From Bombus terrestris (lineage: Eukaryota; Arthropoda; Insecta; Hymenoptera; Apidae), in the NCBI RefSeq assembly GCF_910591885.1, contig NC_063270.1, positions 1,798,001-1,862,000 on the forward strand: a DNA stretch of 64,000 nt. Direction: 5' to 3'. The notes beneath the pieces are model-generated. The model had not been told where the DNA came from and did not search any database. It saw nothing but the letters and a program-made list of their open reading frames with translations. Made by a program: the position numbers and the translations under genes. Of the stretch, positions 49,001 to 62,092 are shown piece by piece. Position 1 is the first letter of the stretch; the number at the start of each line of letters is the position of its first letter.

Positions 49001-51040
49001 TATCGAAGTGGATTCCATCAACCATTTTCTTTAAACAATAACACGAAAATGAAAAAGAGAAAAGTTGATAGAATTTTTATCGTTAGATAATTTAATTAAC
49101 ATTAACAAAGAAATTTATCCATAGATTATCGTCATGAATATCATCGATCATTTCTAAATTATAAATTTCAATTCATCTGCAAAATTATACAGAGAATGAA
49201 ACGCGTAAGTGAATGAAATGTATATTTATGCAAAGCGAAACAATCGATATAAAAGCGTATTGTAAAATATACTATATTATTTAATTATTAGTACACTGAT
49301 TCTGAGTGGATGTAAATATTTTTGTTCTACGAACCGTTTTTATTCTATTATATTAAAAGATCCAGATAAATCTCATGTTACGAGGCAATCGGGAAACATA
49401 GCATGTTTAAAAAAATTTAAGGAAATCGCATAAATATAATGTATCTCTAAAAGTGTACCGAATTTAATAGAGTAAGTCGATTGACGCGCGGGTGAAAACT
49501 ATCAACGAGAAACAGAAATTAAAGCTCATATCGGATAACATATCGGGTGGCTTTTCACCCCCGTTGAATTTTTCCTTACATATCCGGGAAATACTTTTTT
49601 GGGATTTCTAACTCGAATTTTAAGCGATTTCGACCGAAATCTTCGAGACTTTCAGGACCTGGATTTTTGTGATGTAAGTTATTTTATTTTGAAAATGCTC
49701 TGTCATTTTGTCAATATTGTAATTAATTTCATTAGGTAACCAAAGATGGCTTAACATTTATGAGAGACCACGATCATCGTAAGTAATTATAATATTAATA
49801 TGTTCTTTTTTTTATACAGAATCCTCATCAATTTATTAACAAATACACTATTTATATTTTTATTTGAAATTTAGAAATTCGAAAGATTAAAAGTTCGAAG
49901 ATTCGAAAATTCTGAAATTTGACAACCATTATTTATATAGTGTTGATACATCTTTATAACTAAAATATTAACAAAGATGACAGAGCGTTCCCTCCAAAGA
50001 TCACGATTTACACTTAAAGAACATAATATACAATTTTATTTAGCATCGACCTATCCATTCGAATTGGCTTTTTATGCTTCGTCATTTACCAAATGCTAAA
50101 TTAGTGTTAGTTCCATTGCCATTAATTAACAATAAGTAATATTCGATCGATATATGTGCGGATTTGATAATAAACCAAAATAAAAAAGAGTAACTGAAAA
50201 AAAAGAAGTAAACATATATGAATGGTTGGTCTTTGAGGAGGACCGAGAATCGCCCTCCTATAAATGGCCTGGCCTTAATATATTTTGCACTATACATACA
50301 TACATAACGTACATTATTTATGAAGAAATAAAAAAGTGAACGAACAGAAGGATTTGTCATATTGTGAATACGATCATCTTCCCCTTCGAGAGTCGAATAT
50401 TTAAGGGCGTAGCCGCACATTGTACAATAATTACGCGCATACACGTATGATATAAATATAACATATGCATATATACATACGGTATAATATATGAATATGA
50501 TTAACGATATGCATACTTGCGTCGATGTAATTAAATAATGTATCGTGTAATAACGTGATCCCATGATGGATACTTGTACTAAGCCTACCAATGAATTATC
50601 GCACTGCTGATACCAACGGAGATAAATATATATATATGAAACTGAATAAAGAAACGATTAATGTATAAATCTCATTGTCAATCATTTTTAGTATCTGTGT
50701 AGTCAACGTTTGAAATTATGTGCCGTGATATTTACATAGATAGATATTTCATTAGAAAATTTCAACGTTTAATTGATGTTGTAAATGTTATTTTTAATCT
50801 TATTAAATTGGAAAAATTCCGTTTTTATTAGAAATTTAAAATGACAAAATATACGTGATCACCGATATTTGTATAAATTGGAAAAATGTTTATAACTAGT
50901 CTTCACTACAACGTATTTATATCAACGTATAATATCATTTCTGTCATATTACATGCAAGAGACTCATTTTGAAGTTCATCAGGATTCCTACTCTATAAAT
51001 ATATATTGTATAAATATATATTGTATTATATGCAGCATAT
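43021..51040 (+). other. 3' flank / probable 3' UTR start of the DIP gene, then noncoding sequence
   Basis: The 3' UTR must begin at 43021, with a 14-A run near 43031. Several AATAAA-type signals occur further on (for example near 45548 and 47349), but which one ends the transcript cannot be told from the sequence. The remainder is AT-rich, with pyrimidine-biased sequence at 45.3-45.5 kb and a 169-codon - strand frame at 50082-50591 that is rich in Tyr, Phe and Ile, lacks domain content and is not called. Confidence 0.55.
48881..48914. repeat. (TA)n microsatellite
   Basis: Imperfect TA-rich run (tatatatataatatatatata). Confidence 0.9.
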
Positions 51041-51088
51041 CAAAACGTCCCATTGACCTAGATGATTATTCAGTTTAATGACCTGCCG

Positions 51089-51108
51089 CTGTCGTTCTTT
51101 AACGACAG
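51089..51108. other. short perfect hairpin
   Basis: CTGTCGTT, loop cttt, AACGACAG: an 8-bp perfect stem. It follows a 29-bp segment that recurs near 55.6 kb. Confidence 0.6.
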
Positions 51109-52511
51109 TCTAACGAACCTACATAAATGAATTAATATAAATATCGAGCATTAATCGGGTATGGAACGGAACACAAAAATTTTAACGCTTATATTTTAAA
51201 CTTTACATACCAAAAATTACACAAACATTTCATGGCATATGTATGACCGTATAGCAACTTCTAAATTTCGTTCAAAATACAAAGGATAAAAGAACAAAGA
51301 ACAAAATAAATTAATCAATTTTCCTGTTTCTATTGATCGCAAAAGCAAGAATTGACCTCCTACTTAAAAGAAACAGCATCGCTTAATGGCGAATTTCACT
51401 TACGAGTTGATCTACGTAGTACAAGTTAATGTATGATCAGACGTTACTAATAAATATTCATACGATATTTAAATAAAATAAAAAATAAAAATGTATTAAC
51501 TCAACTTTAATCGACGTAGATCGCTGAACCTCCGAAACTTACAATCTCATAATATTTTCAATCACTCGGCAGTAAGAAAGAATAATAAACAAATTTCGCT
51601 ATCCTAATCTGAATAATTTCTCAACTTTCGCACGAACCTTTACGCGCCAACGATTTCTCTTTATCGTCTCATCCAGTCAACATTTCTATTACAATCATGC
51701 AATTTCATTTTACCAAAATTACCATCCAATGAGATCTAATTTACAACTCCCGCTTACAACTCCCTGCTACCTTTCTTCAGCAAAGAAAAAAAAGGAGGTA
51801 AAAGAGGATAAAAAGAGGGTAAAAAGAGAAGAAAAAAAATGTGTACATATTTATACACAGGTCGTTCTATCAGAAAATACCGAGAGTCTGCCGAGAACGC
51901 GAACACTCACGTAGGGAAAAAAAGTGACAGCATATTCGGCATTGATAGTCGTTGACCCTGAACAGAATCATCCAACTTGCTGCCCTTCGCTTGCGTCGTA
52001 CAAAGACCGCAAAGGGTACGCGTTTCCATTTATATCGTTCAAAGAGACATCGGGCAACGACCGTTATTCGGGGATCAAATGGAATGAGTGTTGTACCGTG
52101 TTTAGCCGGCACGTCATGAAATGACTGATGGCCAAACACCGAAACCCGTTCCGCCTGCTCTCGGATTTTGGGTCTAACAAAATGAAACCGTTGAATATCA
52201 GTGACCTCGAACCGGAAAGACCTTTCTCTCTCTGATTCGTGCACAGACAAATTGCACCGTTCTTCCCTCAATGTTCGCTGAAGGATCGCTTTGTTACTTT
52301 CCACGAAGTTCTATATAGCGATCTTTGTAATTAATATAATATTTACTTTTGTATGGAATAATTGAGATTTGGAAGAAATCGAAGACAAGAAGGTTGGATT
52401 AATTCTTCAGCTTCCGGCAGATTTCGAAAGCCTGAAACTTTTACTAACAATAATAATTGAATTTACAAACCATGCTGTCTTAATGAAAACGCCAACTAAT
52501 TATTTTGTTCT

Positions 52512-52636
52512 AATTTAACAAGACCGAGATTCCTGGTAACAATTCGATTACGGACTAATTATGACTTCAATAGGATTTAACAAGGCCGAGATTTCTGGTA
52601 ACAATTTGATTACAGGCTAGTTATGATTTAAATAGG
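52512..52636. repeat. 63-bp tandem duplication (two copies)
   Basis: Two adjacent units share atttaacaag-ccgagatt-ctggtaacaatt-gatta and a ttatga-tt-aatagg end. They differ at about nine positions. Confidence 0.85.
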
Positions 52637-53658
52637 ATTTCGTTTGATTCCGGAGAAAGGCATCGACTTTAATAAACGACGGAGCGGACGATAATTACAA
52701 ATCGTTTAATCAATTCTAAATAAACGCGTTCGAATTGTAGGACAACGGAATGTAGACATTATTATTACAGTAATTTATATTCGGTCATTCTTCCAGGATG
52801 ATATGTCGGTAGCGCGGAAATGATTCGGCAAGGTTGCGAACCAAATCCAATTCAAACGGACACGAGTAATAAAAGCCAAATTGTTTCTGTCCGATTTGAA
52901 CAATGAAAGTACGAAGAGTGATTAATTAAGCAATACACGTGATAAACGGATATGGCATAAACGTCCGTTCAATCGGTACATTATCGTGTACGATGGAAAA
53001 TATGTACTCATCGAGGGCATTATACGTTGTGACAACGAGTCACGTCGATGCATGTTATTATATTTTGCACTGCACGTGTGAAATTCGTTGCCAAATCGAT
53101 GCTCCGCGACGCGTATACCGCGAATAAAATAGATGACTTGGCCGAAAGTACCGGGCTCAGAAAGTTTCTATAGTGTGAACGTTTACATTAATCTATTTTT
53201 TAGCGGATAAATATGCGCCAATCCATTTTAAAGTCGCTTGACGCAAAGTGAATTTAAAGAAAGTTTAGGCAGATTTGTTTTGATATGTAAATTAAAAATT
53301 ATTATAATCACATTTACAGAGTTAACTTTCAATTCGATGTAGTATGAAGACCGCGAATAAAAAACATCATAAGCTACATTCCCAGTCTTTTCAACAAATC
53401 CTACACTAAAAATATCGTTTCATTCGATTTTAGGATGAAATAAGAAGTTTTAGGACGTTTTTGTCACTAACTGTCACATAACAAAAATGGACTTGGATTT
53501 CCCTGTATTTAGACGCCAATATTTAACAATATATCTCTCCAAAATTACGAGGAAACCAGTAAAAATCTCTTTAACACATTAATCATACGCTAGTCTAACA
53601 TCAAATTTTAACTCACGATGCTCCCACAAAAATTCCATAATCACCAAAGCTGGCATGT

Positions 53659-54504
53659 CAACTTCTTCCTCTACCTCCGTTTATGTTTACCTATCAAAAA
53701 GAATTTTTCTTCTTCGCGACTACAGGCACGCCCCTCATAATACACATATGCACGGTTTTTTTTTTATACAAAATTATTTCGATAAACAGAATTTCGTTAG
53801 GAATGCTAACCAAAGAGAACAAAACAAAGTTCGCAAGGAATATCGGACTTCTAAAGGATGGGCGATTGTTATTAACCCTTTGAGTGCTGTGAGCGCATAT
53901 AGGTGTCTGGCGAAAGCTATCGGTGTGGACTAAGGAAATATATATGCGCTTTCTGTAAGTGCCCGGCATGGGCTAAGGACGCATGTATGGGTTTTTCAAT
54001 TTTTCCGAACACCTACGCAGAAGTAATACTATTACGTTTGTGCGAAATAAATATAAATGTATTCCTTACGGCAGTAAACAAATGCCAATAGTGCCTCGTT
54101 ATCGTTGAAGTGGTCACCACTTGTAAGAAAACTCTACATCTGCTTTTTTTAGTTTTCTCGAGCACTGAATTTTTCACACACAACTAAATTATTAACTTGT
54201 GTTATATTTACTAAATTTAGTTTTCTAGTTTATTGCTTTCTAGTTTATTACCCAAACTCTAGTTAACTGTAAATTTCAATGTTTATAATAAATAATTAAA
54301 AATAACTAAAAAATAACGCTCTTGAATCGTTTAATCTCGTGCAAAAGAATTACTATAACTTATTACGATTTGCGCTTTGAATAGTCAATCAACAGAGTTC
54401 AGTCTAACGAAAAAGTATTCCGTCCACAGCGATCGTCAGCGCTAGACGCGCGCCGTCCGTGCGGACGACATAGGCCGCGAATAGTCAGCACTCAAAGGGT
54501 TTTA
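53659..54504. repeat. 847-bp dispersed repeat, copy 2
   Basis: This is the second copy of the repeat at 34291-35137, in the same orientation. It has the same 5' edge, the same internal 16-bp inverted repeats and the same right edge, gggtttta. It sits outside the DIP coding region and is flanked by other AT-rich sequence. Short shared open frames (about 90 codons) contain no recognised domain. Confidence 0.9.
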
Positions 54505-55640
54505 AAAATACACTTTGTCTCAAGTTGATATCTCAATTAACATCGAAGATACTTGAGTTTGAAGTATAACGTACAAGACGCACCATTTAAAACGAGCATA
54601 AATGTGAACGATCTGTCATGACCTAGTTTTTTTCTGGAAATGCGTACGTCGCGTAATAATAGCAAAAAGACGCCCACTCAGCGTCTGTCACTGACCGCCG
54701 CACACAGCTTGAGATAGGGCAGCGCTCGCGTGCGAGGAAGAGATATTCGACCACCCAATAGGCATAGCCACGTTAAAATATTCAAAATTATTCTCCGCTT
54801 CAAACGACGATATCTCTGAAACGATACGATGGATCGAAACGAGACAAAAAGCATTTAAAAAGGAAAAATCCTGCCTTTTTTCGCCTCATACAGGACACGT
54901 TATTATATTTTATAAGCCAGCTGTAATATAAAAATATATAAAACGTTGTTTTTGAAGCAATTAATTTTGTTGTTGGTGTCGTAACGATTCAAATGGTGTG
55001 CATAGTATAGGCAGTAATATGAAAAATATTGAAAAATGTATATATTCAACAGGAATAGCAATGAGAAATATAGCGGTGGAAGAAAGATTGAAATGTTATT
55101 GGAATTAAAATCAAGAAGGATAATTCGTTAGATTATGGATCGAGATAATGATATAGTAAAATATTATAACTGAATATATTAAAATATTAAAGTAATAATT
55201 TTATATACAGTTTTTACATAAAAATCAAAGCGAGGAAATCGATTAGAATTTACGTACAATATAAAAAATACACGATACTTCTTAGTAAACTTGTTCGTGC
55301 TAAGTCTACATTAATAGTGAACAAACATTATTAATACTTAAAAAATCGTAACGCCAGTTAGCTAATTTTCATCAGCTAAAGTTCATTCGATAGACCAATA
55401 GGATTGGTCATCATCTCGATGGCCCGATATTAGGGGAGAAGAATAACATCTTACTATGACAGTCTATATCGCTATAGACATCTCATCCAGATTCAATACA
55501 CTCGAAGATAGTACTTGGCCAACTGGACTAACATAACTTTGCCGACCGATGACCAAATAAATTGCAGATACCGCATCCTCGCCGGCTGGGATATGACCTC
55601 GATGATTATTCAATTTAATGAGCCATTGTAGACGCTCTCT
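54505..55640. other. noncoding sequence, probably including a dispersed-repeat fragment
   Basis: The part at about 54600-54900, with ttcaaacgacgatatctctgaaacgat and nearby GC-rich sequence, has the look of a high-copy insect repeat. The family could not be named with confidence. The rest is AT-rich without features apart from the segment shared with 51.06 kb. Confidence 0.4.
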
Positions 55641-58600
55641 GAAACGTGACGTTTACACCGCAACCGATTTCCAAGCCTCAAACGATCGGTCGTTCATGCT
55701 TAACGAGTTCGCGACTCTCCCTGTCCCTCTTGCCCTATTCCTCCGTCACTCTCGTTTCCACGCTATTCCTTGATGTTGTAGAATTCTCTCCATCCATCCA
55801 CGAACGCGTGAAAGTCCCCTCTGGCTCGTGTACACACGCGTCCAGAAGGCCACCAATACGGGAAAGGTTTACGGCGCGTTCCTCTTGCTAGAATTTCGAT
55901 CCTATGACAACCACGCAATTCTAGCCGACCGATAATTAATAGACACTTGGAATCGAATTAATCCGCAATACGACGACAGGATGGCTCTCCACGTCCGGCC
56001 ATTAATTAAGGATCAGCACTCAAGGCGACAGCAATGGGATCGCGATACGATCAAAATAGTAAATAAAACTTCCACGTGCATTCTCATTAATTAAATTGCA
56101 TTTATTCGGCCGCATCGGTCGCCAATCGATGTCTGCTTTTTCGACGTCGACAAACAACCGGCCGTCTGTGGTTATTAACGAAACTGTTCGAATTCACCGA
56201 TACACTGATTCACCAAAGTATTTGGACACTCGCCACGGAAAACATTTATGTGCATATTGTATGTGCCATATAAAACATTTTGAAATATCATTAGCACTGT
56301 AATGAGACACGACTGGCACGATTATATTGGTCAAAATTGATATCAATCTAAAATGTAAATAGAAATTACGAGATGTGTTTGCAATAAATTTCTAATCCTG
56401 TCTAACTCTGGTACCATGAACTGGATTCGCTTCGATTTTGCGAATCGTGTACATTGTAGTCCAGACTGCGGCGATTTTGGTCGACCTGATTTTCGGGTGA
56501 AATCGCGTAAAACGGGGGACAGCTCTGAAATTTTTAGCAGATGTTTTGCAATATTCATAGGTAATGTTTTAATACCTAAACATGGCGAACAAAAATCGGC
56601 GTATCGATCGAAGCATACACGATGTTACAATTGTTGTGATGGAGTTGAAATCAATTAAACTCGTATTAGTGTTGAATTTAGTTTAACTATAATTCGGTGG
56701 TGCGATATATTTCAGCAATTAATTACTCAAGTTACCACGAAGGATTCCCTGTAGGTACTCTGTTTGTTTGTATCGCAATTTTAGAACTAGAGAATTAGTT
56801 AATAAAGTTTTTATTTAAAAAAAAATATTTGATTTAAAGCATCTCCCGGCAAAAGAATAAAATTACATCTAAATAATATAAATAATAAATAATAATAATA
56901 TAAACAATAAATGCAAAAGAATAATTTTATTAATTAACATAATGAGACTAATCGTGTATCGTATGAATATTCGATTGCAAATTTTATCATAGAACATTCA
57001 TTCAATTTTCATTATTAATTCTTCAGTTTTCTGAAATTTTCAACATTCTGGAATGTCAAGCCAGAAGCATTTTTCTACTCCTGTTTTCCCAGAAAATGAA
57101 ACTTACATGGAATATTGTCATATTGAAGCTCCATCTTAAAGAAACCAACAGTCTGCCAAATATTTTAAAGAATTTCAATATTTACAGAATCGAGAAATCG
57201 AGTACCTCGTTCACAAAGAATAAGAAACCACCGGGAAAAAGAGCCCACAACAGAAGAAGTTTTACGATGGCCGTCGCGATTGATTCTATCTGCCATCGAA
57301 ATCAAAGAAAACTCCTCGATGGTGTAAATCAAACGGTACGTTTAATCATACGAAGAACACTGAAGTCAAAAGTGAAAGAATAAAAAAGAATAAACCGCTT
57401 CAATGAAGAGAAACGAGGAAAATAAAGGAAGGGAAAAAATCTTACTAAAACGGCGAGTAGAAGCGAAAGTAATAGAAGCTAGTGACGAGGAAGAAGAACA
57501 GAAGTAGCGATCTCTCATAGTACATACATATCTATACAGTACATTTATATCGAGGACTCGTTTCGAGGGGAGTCACGTACGGGCCGGATGGCCAGAGTCC
57601 GAAGTGGACGGCAGAAAAAGGGTCAGCTCGTTAATCCAGATCGGCGCGGAAACACCGGAAAAGACGGAGAAAACGGTTACGTCGAAGAGAGGAGGATAAA
57701 AGATCGAACAAATCGGTAGAAGCAGACAGAGACGATGAACAAACAGAAGAAATAGAAACGGAGGTAAGAGGAAAGAGAGCGAACGACTGGAGAGAGGCTT
57801 CCGGACATTGATGATGAACGGATAGCCGTAAGAAGGAACGATGCAGAATATTTGATAACGACCGCTCTACTGGGAAAAAAACTATAATTTTGATCATTTT
57901 TCATTAATAGACTGCGAATTATTACAATGAGACTAACGAGTGTTAACGCAAATTCATATTTTGCTAGGCTAAATACTACGTTGAAGAAATAAAATCTAAA
58001 TATAGATTTCGCTCTCTAAATATTATAATGACTTATTTACATTGAATATTGCCATATATTCCGCGCATTCTATCCCTTTCTGCATCTTTAAATTTCCCAT
58101 AAATGCATAAAAAATATGCAGTCTATCATTAAATTTTTATATTCTTAAGGATATTCTCAGTCAACTCACATTATTGAATCCTAGGAAATTCCGCTCGGGC
58201 ACCAGACGACATTAGTCTGCGCAACGTCCGATAATTCTTCGTAGTTCGACAGTCGTTTTCAAACACCGTCCTGTGTTCATGACTTGAAAGAGGTTGTGAA
58301 AGAGCGCAAGGGTGGTAAGAAGGGTAGCGAAAAAGTGGAGGATGTCGAGGAGGAGAAGAGTGCTAGAGAAGAGACTCGAAGAGAAGGCGGAGAGCTAGAT
58401 GACCGAGATAGGATAGAAGGCTGATATCATAAGTGGCTGCGAATCCTTTATAACTGAGGGAACTCGTGGGCTGAGCGAGGAGAGTTTGGAATTTTTGATG
58501 TAGTAGCAAGCAGATATGAATATCGGAAAGTTCCCAAAGGAATTCCACGGGATCGTCGAGGAGAAAAAGGGGATGGGAGACGAGAAGGCAACCCCTCTGG

Positions 58601-59884
58601 ATTCTGGGTTCTGGATGGTGGATGGAGAGAGAAAGAGAAAGGGTTGAGGAGGAAACGAAGAAAAAGAGTGGGAAAGGTAATCCTGTCTTTCTGTTAGCGC
58701 TCGTTCGAGCGGCGAAAAGTTTGAGAAATCGCCGCGAACCCGATAAATTTGCCGCCAAACAAGTCGCGATTTTGTGGAACGATGAAACCGGAAGCTGAGC
58801 CGCGTAAACGGATCGCCGAGTTAAGATTCCAATGCCAGCGACGTGCTATAGAAATTCTTATGAGGTAGTATGGGATTAAAAGCCTTTGCAAGGGATTGAA
58901 AATTTTCGAGAGGAAGAAATTAATCTTCTAGAATTTGGAAATTGACGTGATCCAATTTATATTTTTTTATGTCTTTGTACGGTTGCTAGAAACAGATTGA
59001 TAGCAATCGTTAATCGCAAATTAGCGACGACGCTAGTCTCATCAGAGTAATACTGGTTTACGCGACGGAACATCGTTCATTCTTGGATAATATAGTGGCA
59101 GAGCGTCGACATAGCTAAAATCAGCCATAAAATAATGCAATAACGTGTCTTTACAATGTGTTTGCAAATAGTTTGCCGCGGCGGAATATTTGGCGCTACA
59201 TCAATACTGTTTCCGGGCTTATCAAATTCATTTGTGGGATATCAAGAAACTTCGCCTCTTGGGTATAACAAACTTACATCTCGACTCTCGGTTCTATCTC
59301 TCTCTCTCTCTCCCTTTACCCTTGTCTTGCAGTTCCTGTACCGACCAGGAATAAAGGAAAACTTTGATGTTCTCAATTACGTGTTTGAGCTACAGTTGTT
59401 CGAATGATATGCTTGTAAACGGTTACCTCGATGACCGTAACTCGTTTACCAACTCTGCTTCAAACGTACTCGAATAACTGTGACGTCCGATCGTTCGAGA
59501 CAAAGCGCCCCAACAATGCTTTAAAGATATATATATGTACGTATAAGAAGCGAAGTCGAGAGAAGTGTAATTGTTCGAACAACTTTCGATTGCGGTGATA
59601 ATCTCGGTGCTTACTTTAATTTCAGATAATTAAAGATTAACGGTGTTGGTTAACGATCCTCGGTCACCGCACCGCGTGTCTAAGATAATATTACTGTGTT
59701 AATGCTATTTGCTAACTGATACCTCTGTTGCTGTTAAGCTATTTATCTTTACAGTTTAATTGTGTATAAACTTAATTACCTTAACTTAGTATGTTTGGAA
59801 TGTAGGTGAATTATAATATGATACTGATAGATGACTTATAATAGATTGAGTTAAGTCATTTTATAAATCTTTTAAATAACTTCA
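55641..59884. other. noncoding sequence with purine-rich tracts
   Basis: No gene is supported. The + strand is purine-rich at about 57400-57790 and 58285-58680, which produces long Ser/Leu/Phe-rich frames on the - strand (up to 131 codons at 58363-58758) that look like composition artefacts. Confidence 0.6.
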
Positions 59885-60240
59885 TATACAGGGTGTTCGG
59901 CTACAAGTGTTAGAAAATTTAAAGGGTGATTCTTGAAGACGAAATAGGACGAAAGTCAAGAATTAAAAAATTGCGTTTTCCGCTTTGTTTTTTAGTTATT
60001 GACAATTAAAAATGAGTCAAAATATCCCTGCATGCGAGCAAATTATGAAGATTATGACATTTAAAGACGTAAACCATTCTGCGCGACGTTTTGTAAAGAA
60101 AATCATAGATTAAAAATTATACCTACCTAGTCATTAAAATCTGTAACATGTCAAAAATCGCCTCATGAGATTTTCAAGCAGAGAGGATTAATGTTTTCTT
60201 TAATCTTTTGTCTCCATAAATAATTAATAAATAATAGCGC
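59885..60240 (+). repeat. fragment of a dispersed repeat beginning acagggtgttcggc
   Basis: The edge tatacagggtgttcggctac followed by aggacgaaagtcaagaatt and ttttttagttattgac resembles a high-copy repeat known in hymenopteran genomes, recalled rather than searched. No inverted partner of the edge was found downstream, so this is probably one end of a decayed copy. The right limit is uncertain. Confidence 0.45.
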
Positions 60241-61800
60241 ACATGAACGTGCGTCCACGTGTTTCCACAAAAAAGTCACACACACATCGCGAGTGTCCAG
60301 TGCAGAAAAATCGTACCAAAAATAGCAATCGTTTTATATTAAACGTCCAATATTGCCTCTGTTTTCTTGCGAACAAAGTATACAATGACCACGATACATA
60401 CAACACGCACTGTATACACGCTACACACCCAAATCACTCGCGTTAATCATATAATCGCGGAATTAAATAACAAAGATTAAAGGAATAACAAAGAATACAA
60501 AACTAAGGAAAATAAAAAAAGTTCAAAGAACTAAAAGTAAAAAGGCCCAAGAACATCTACAGCAGAATAGCTTAAACGCTATATCTACGATTAACTCCAA
60601 CTTCTACTGTATACAGAGACGCTAGAAAATAAAGGTACGTGTAAATTAATTTTTGTAGCCACCAAATGTTCTACCACAGTAACCTTCAAAGCGAATCATT
60701 AGCTTGTAAATTTCACAGCTGTCTATTCGTTCGATATCCAGACTATCCAAAATCCTATGATATAAGAAATCCTGATATAAGAAACTAAATACCCAAATCT
60801 CAAGAAATCCTCCAGAAGTAATCAATTATCACTGGCGAGTACGTGAAATCAACTGGTAATTTTCCAAACAAAGGCCCGATGAATCATTTTTACCGCAAAC
60901 AAAGGGCTCGTGTGTGCTTCTCATGATGGCAAAGGTAAAGAGCGGCGAAGCACGTTTCGCGCTCTATCGCGAATCTTACGCGACGTGTAAACCCATAAAA
61001 CGTCGACCTTTGTAACCGGGAGAGGGTTGTGAAACAAGTTAGGACCCGGTGGAGCCGCAATCTTCCAGAATCGCGTAATAACCTGCCGTCGTTGTTTCCG
61101 GATTTTATCACGACCTTACATTTTTAATGAGACCAATGTTACATCACAACAACAACATCAAACTATAGTCGTACGATGCTTCTAATGAACACGTTTGTCG
61201 CGATTCGTCGAAACGATCGGTCGTAACGCGCTCAAACCGGTCGTTAAAGGATGTACGTGTGTTAGATAGGTGAGACGCGACAGAAAATGGAATTTGTTTT
61301 CCGTGGATTTTAGAAAAATTGCATGATATAGAGGAATTCTACAAGTTTCAAAAAATCTGTTAAATAGATCCGTGTTACAGTATGATTGCTGCGACAGAAA
61401 TTTGCAAAGTAAGCTTTAAAAACCATATATTTTCGACAGATCATAAAAATTTCAATGTCGAATGATACGCGTTACATAAAACATTTACTGACAAACCTAA
61501 TCGCTGTAAGCTTTCGTTAAATCCCAAAGCCGTATAATTCAAGAGGGAATTTACATATTAAAATTCCCATTCGAGAAAGATAAATACTCTTCTGAAACTT
61601 ATTCGAACCCTATTAAGATAAATCTTATATTCAACGAATAAATTCAAACTTAGCATAGCTTAGAAACCACGGTCGCGTTAATACAGCCAATTTCTCAAGA
61701 AAACGTAATCTTTTTACAGTTCTTTAACCTCTTAGAAATGGTTGAATTTTGTTCGAGGCTGTTTCTCTTGTCACGTAAAATAAAAAAAAGAAATTAAAAA
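60241..61800. other. noncoding sequence
   Basis: AT-rich sequence without supported genes. Short frames of 60-73 codons on both strands have no domain content. It ends in an A-rich run near 61785-61805. Confidence 0.6.
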
Positions 61801-61810
61801 AAAAAGAAAC

Positions 61811-61816
61811 TTTATT
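61811..61816 (-). promoter_or_regulatory. polyadenylation signal AATAAA (- strand)
   Basis: TTTATT on the + strand gives AATAAA on the - strand, about 40 bp after the stop of the candidate exon at 61855-62092. This is a normal spacing for a short 3' UTR. Confidence 0.45.
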
Positions 61817-61854
61817 TTTACTTCGTTTATACACTTATAAGACACTTCTGAGCT

Positions 61855-62092
61855 CTAGGCGTGACCGTTCGAGACTGAGGCTCTTACAATATTTTTTACT
61901 TTCGGTGACATCTGTTTCTTCTTTTGTTTTTCATCCTTCATCATCCCCACCACCCTGCAGGCGCACGCGACCGCTGCCACGCTTCCAGAACATTCGGTGG
62001 AAGGACCGTTAGGACACAGATGAACCCTCAGGCACTCCGGCAATATACATTGTCGCCAAGGTCGCCATGTGTAATGTTCAAGTATCGGCTGT
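61855..62092 (-). CDS. candidate last exon of an unrecognised cysteine-rich small protein
   Basis: On the - strand the frame from 62091 to the TAG at 61855 encodes 78 residues, starting QPILEHYTWRPWRQCILPEC, then LRVHLCPNGPSTECSGSVAA, VACACRVVGMM and a basic tail (KDEKQKKKQ). Six cysteines occur within about 31 residues (positions 15, 20, 26, 34, 43, 45), followed by a lysine-rich end. The proposed acceptor is cattctccag before 62092, with ttctaaac as a plausible branch point; an in-frame TAA lies just upstream, so an acceptor is needed. AATAAA follows the stop closely. No family was recognised; upstream exons with a signal peptide would have to lie above 62.1 kb, possibly outside the window. 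A chance frame cannot be excluded. Confidence 0.35.

Larger units (their letters stand above)
51041..53658. other. noncoding sequence with short repeats
   Basis: AT-rich apart from 51.9-52.3 kb, where a 144-codon - strand frame without recognisable domains occurs. The stretch contains a 20-bp perfect hairpin and a 63-bp tandem duplication, listed separately. No gene is supported. Confidence 0.6.

Noticed and set aside
49695..49990. Short inverted pair (gctctgtcatttt and aagatgacagagc)
   Set aside because: About 13 bp with a gap and no associated element edges; within what chance would give in AT-rich DNA.
50082..50591. 169-codon - strand open frame
   Set aside because: It is rich in Tyr, Phe, Ile and Val from tat/ata-rich DNA, has no recognisable domain, no splice or family context, and looks like a chance frame in AT-rich sequence.
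51870..52304. 144-codon - strand frame
   Set aside because: Basic and low in recognisable motifs; no matching splice sites, conserved blocks or polyadenylation signal were evident. A real exon is not excluded but cannot be supported.
58363..58758. 131-codon - strand frame
   Set aside because: Lies opposite a GA-rich tract; composition artefact without a domain.
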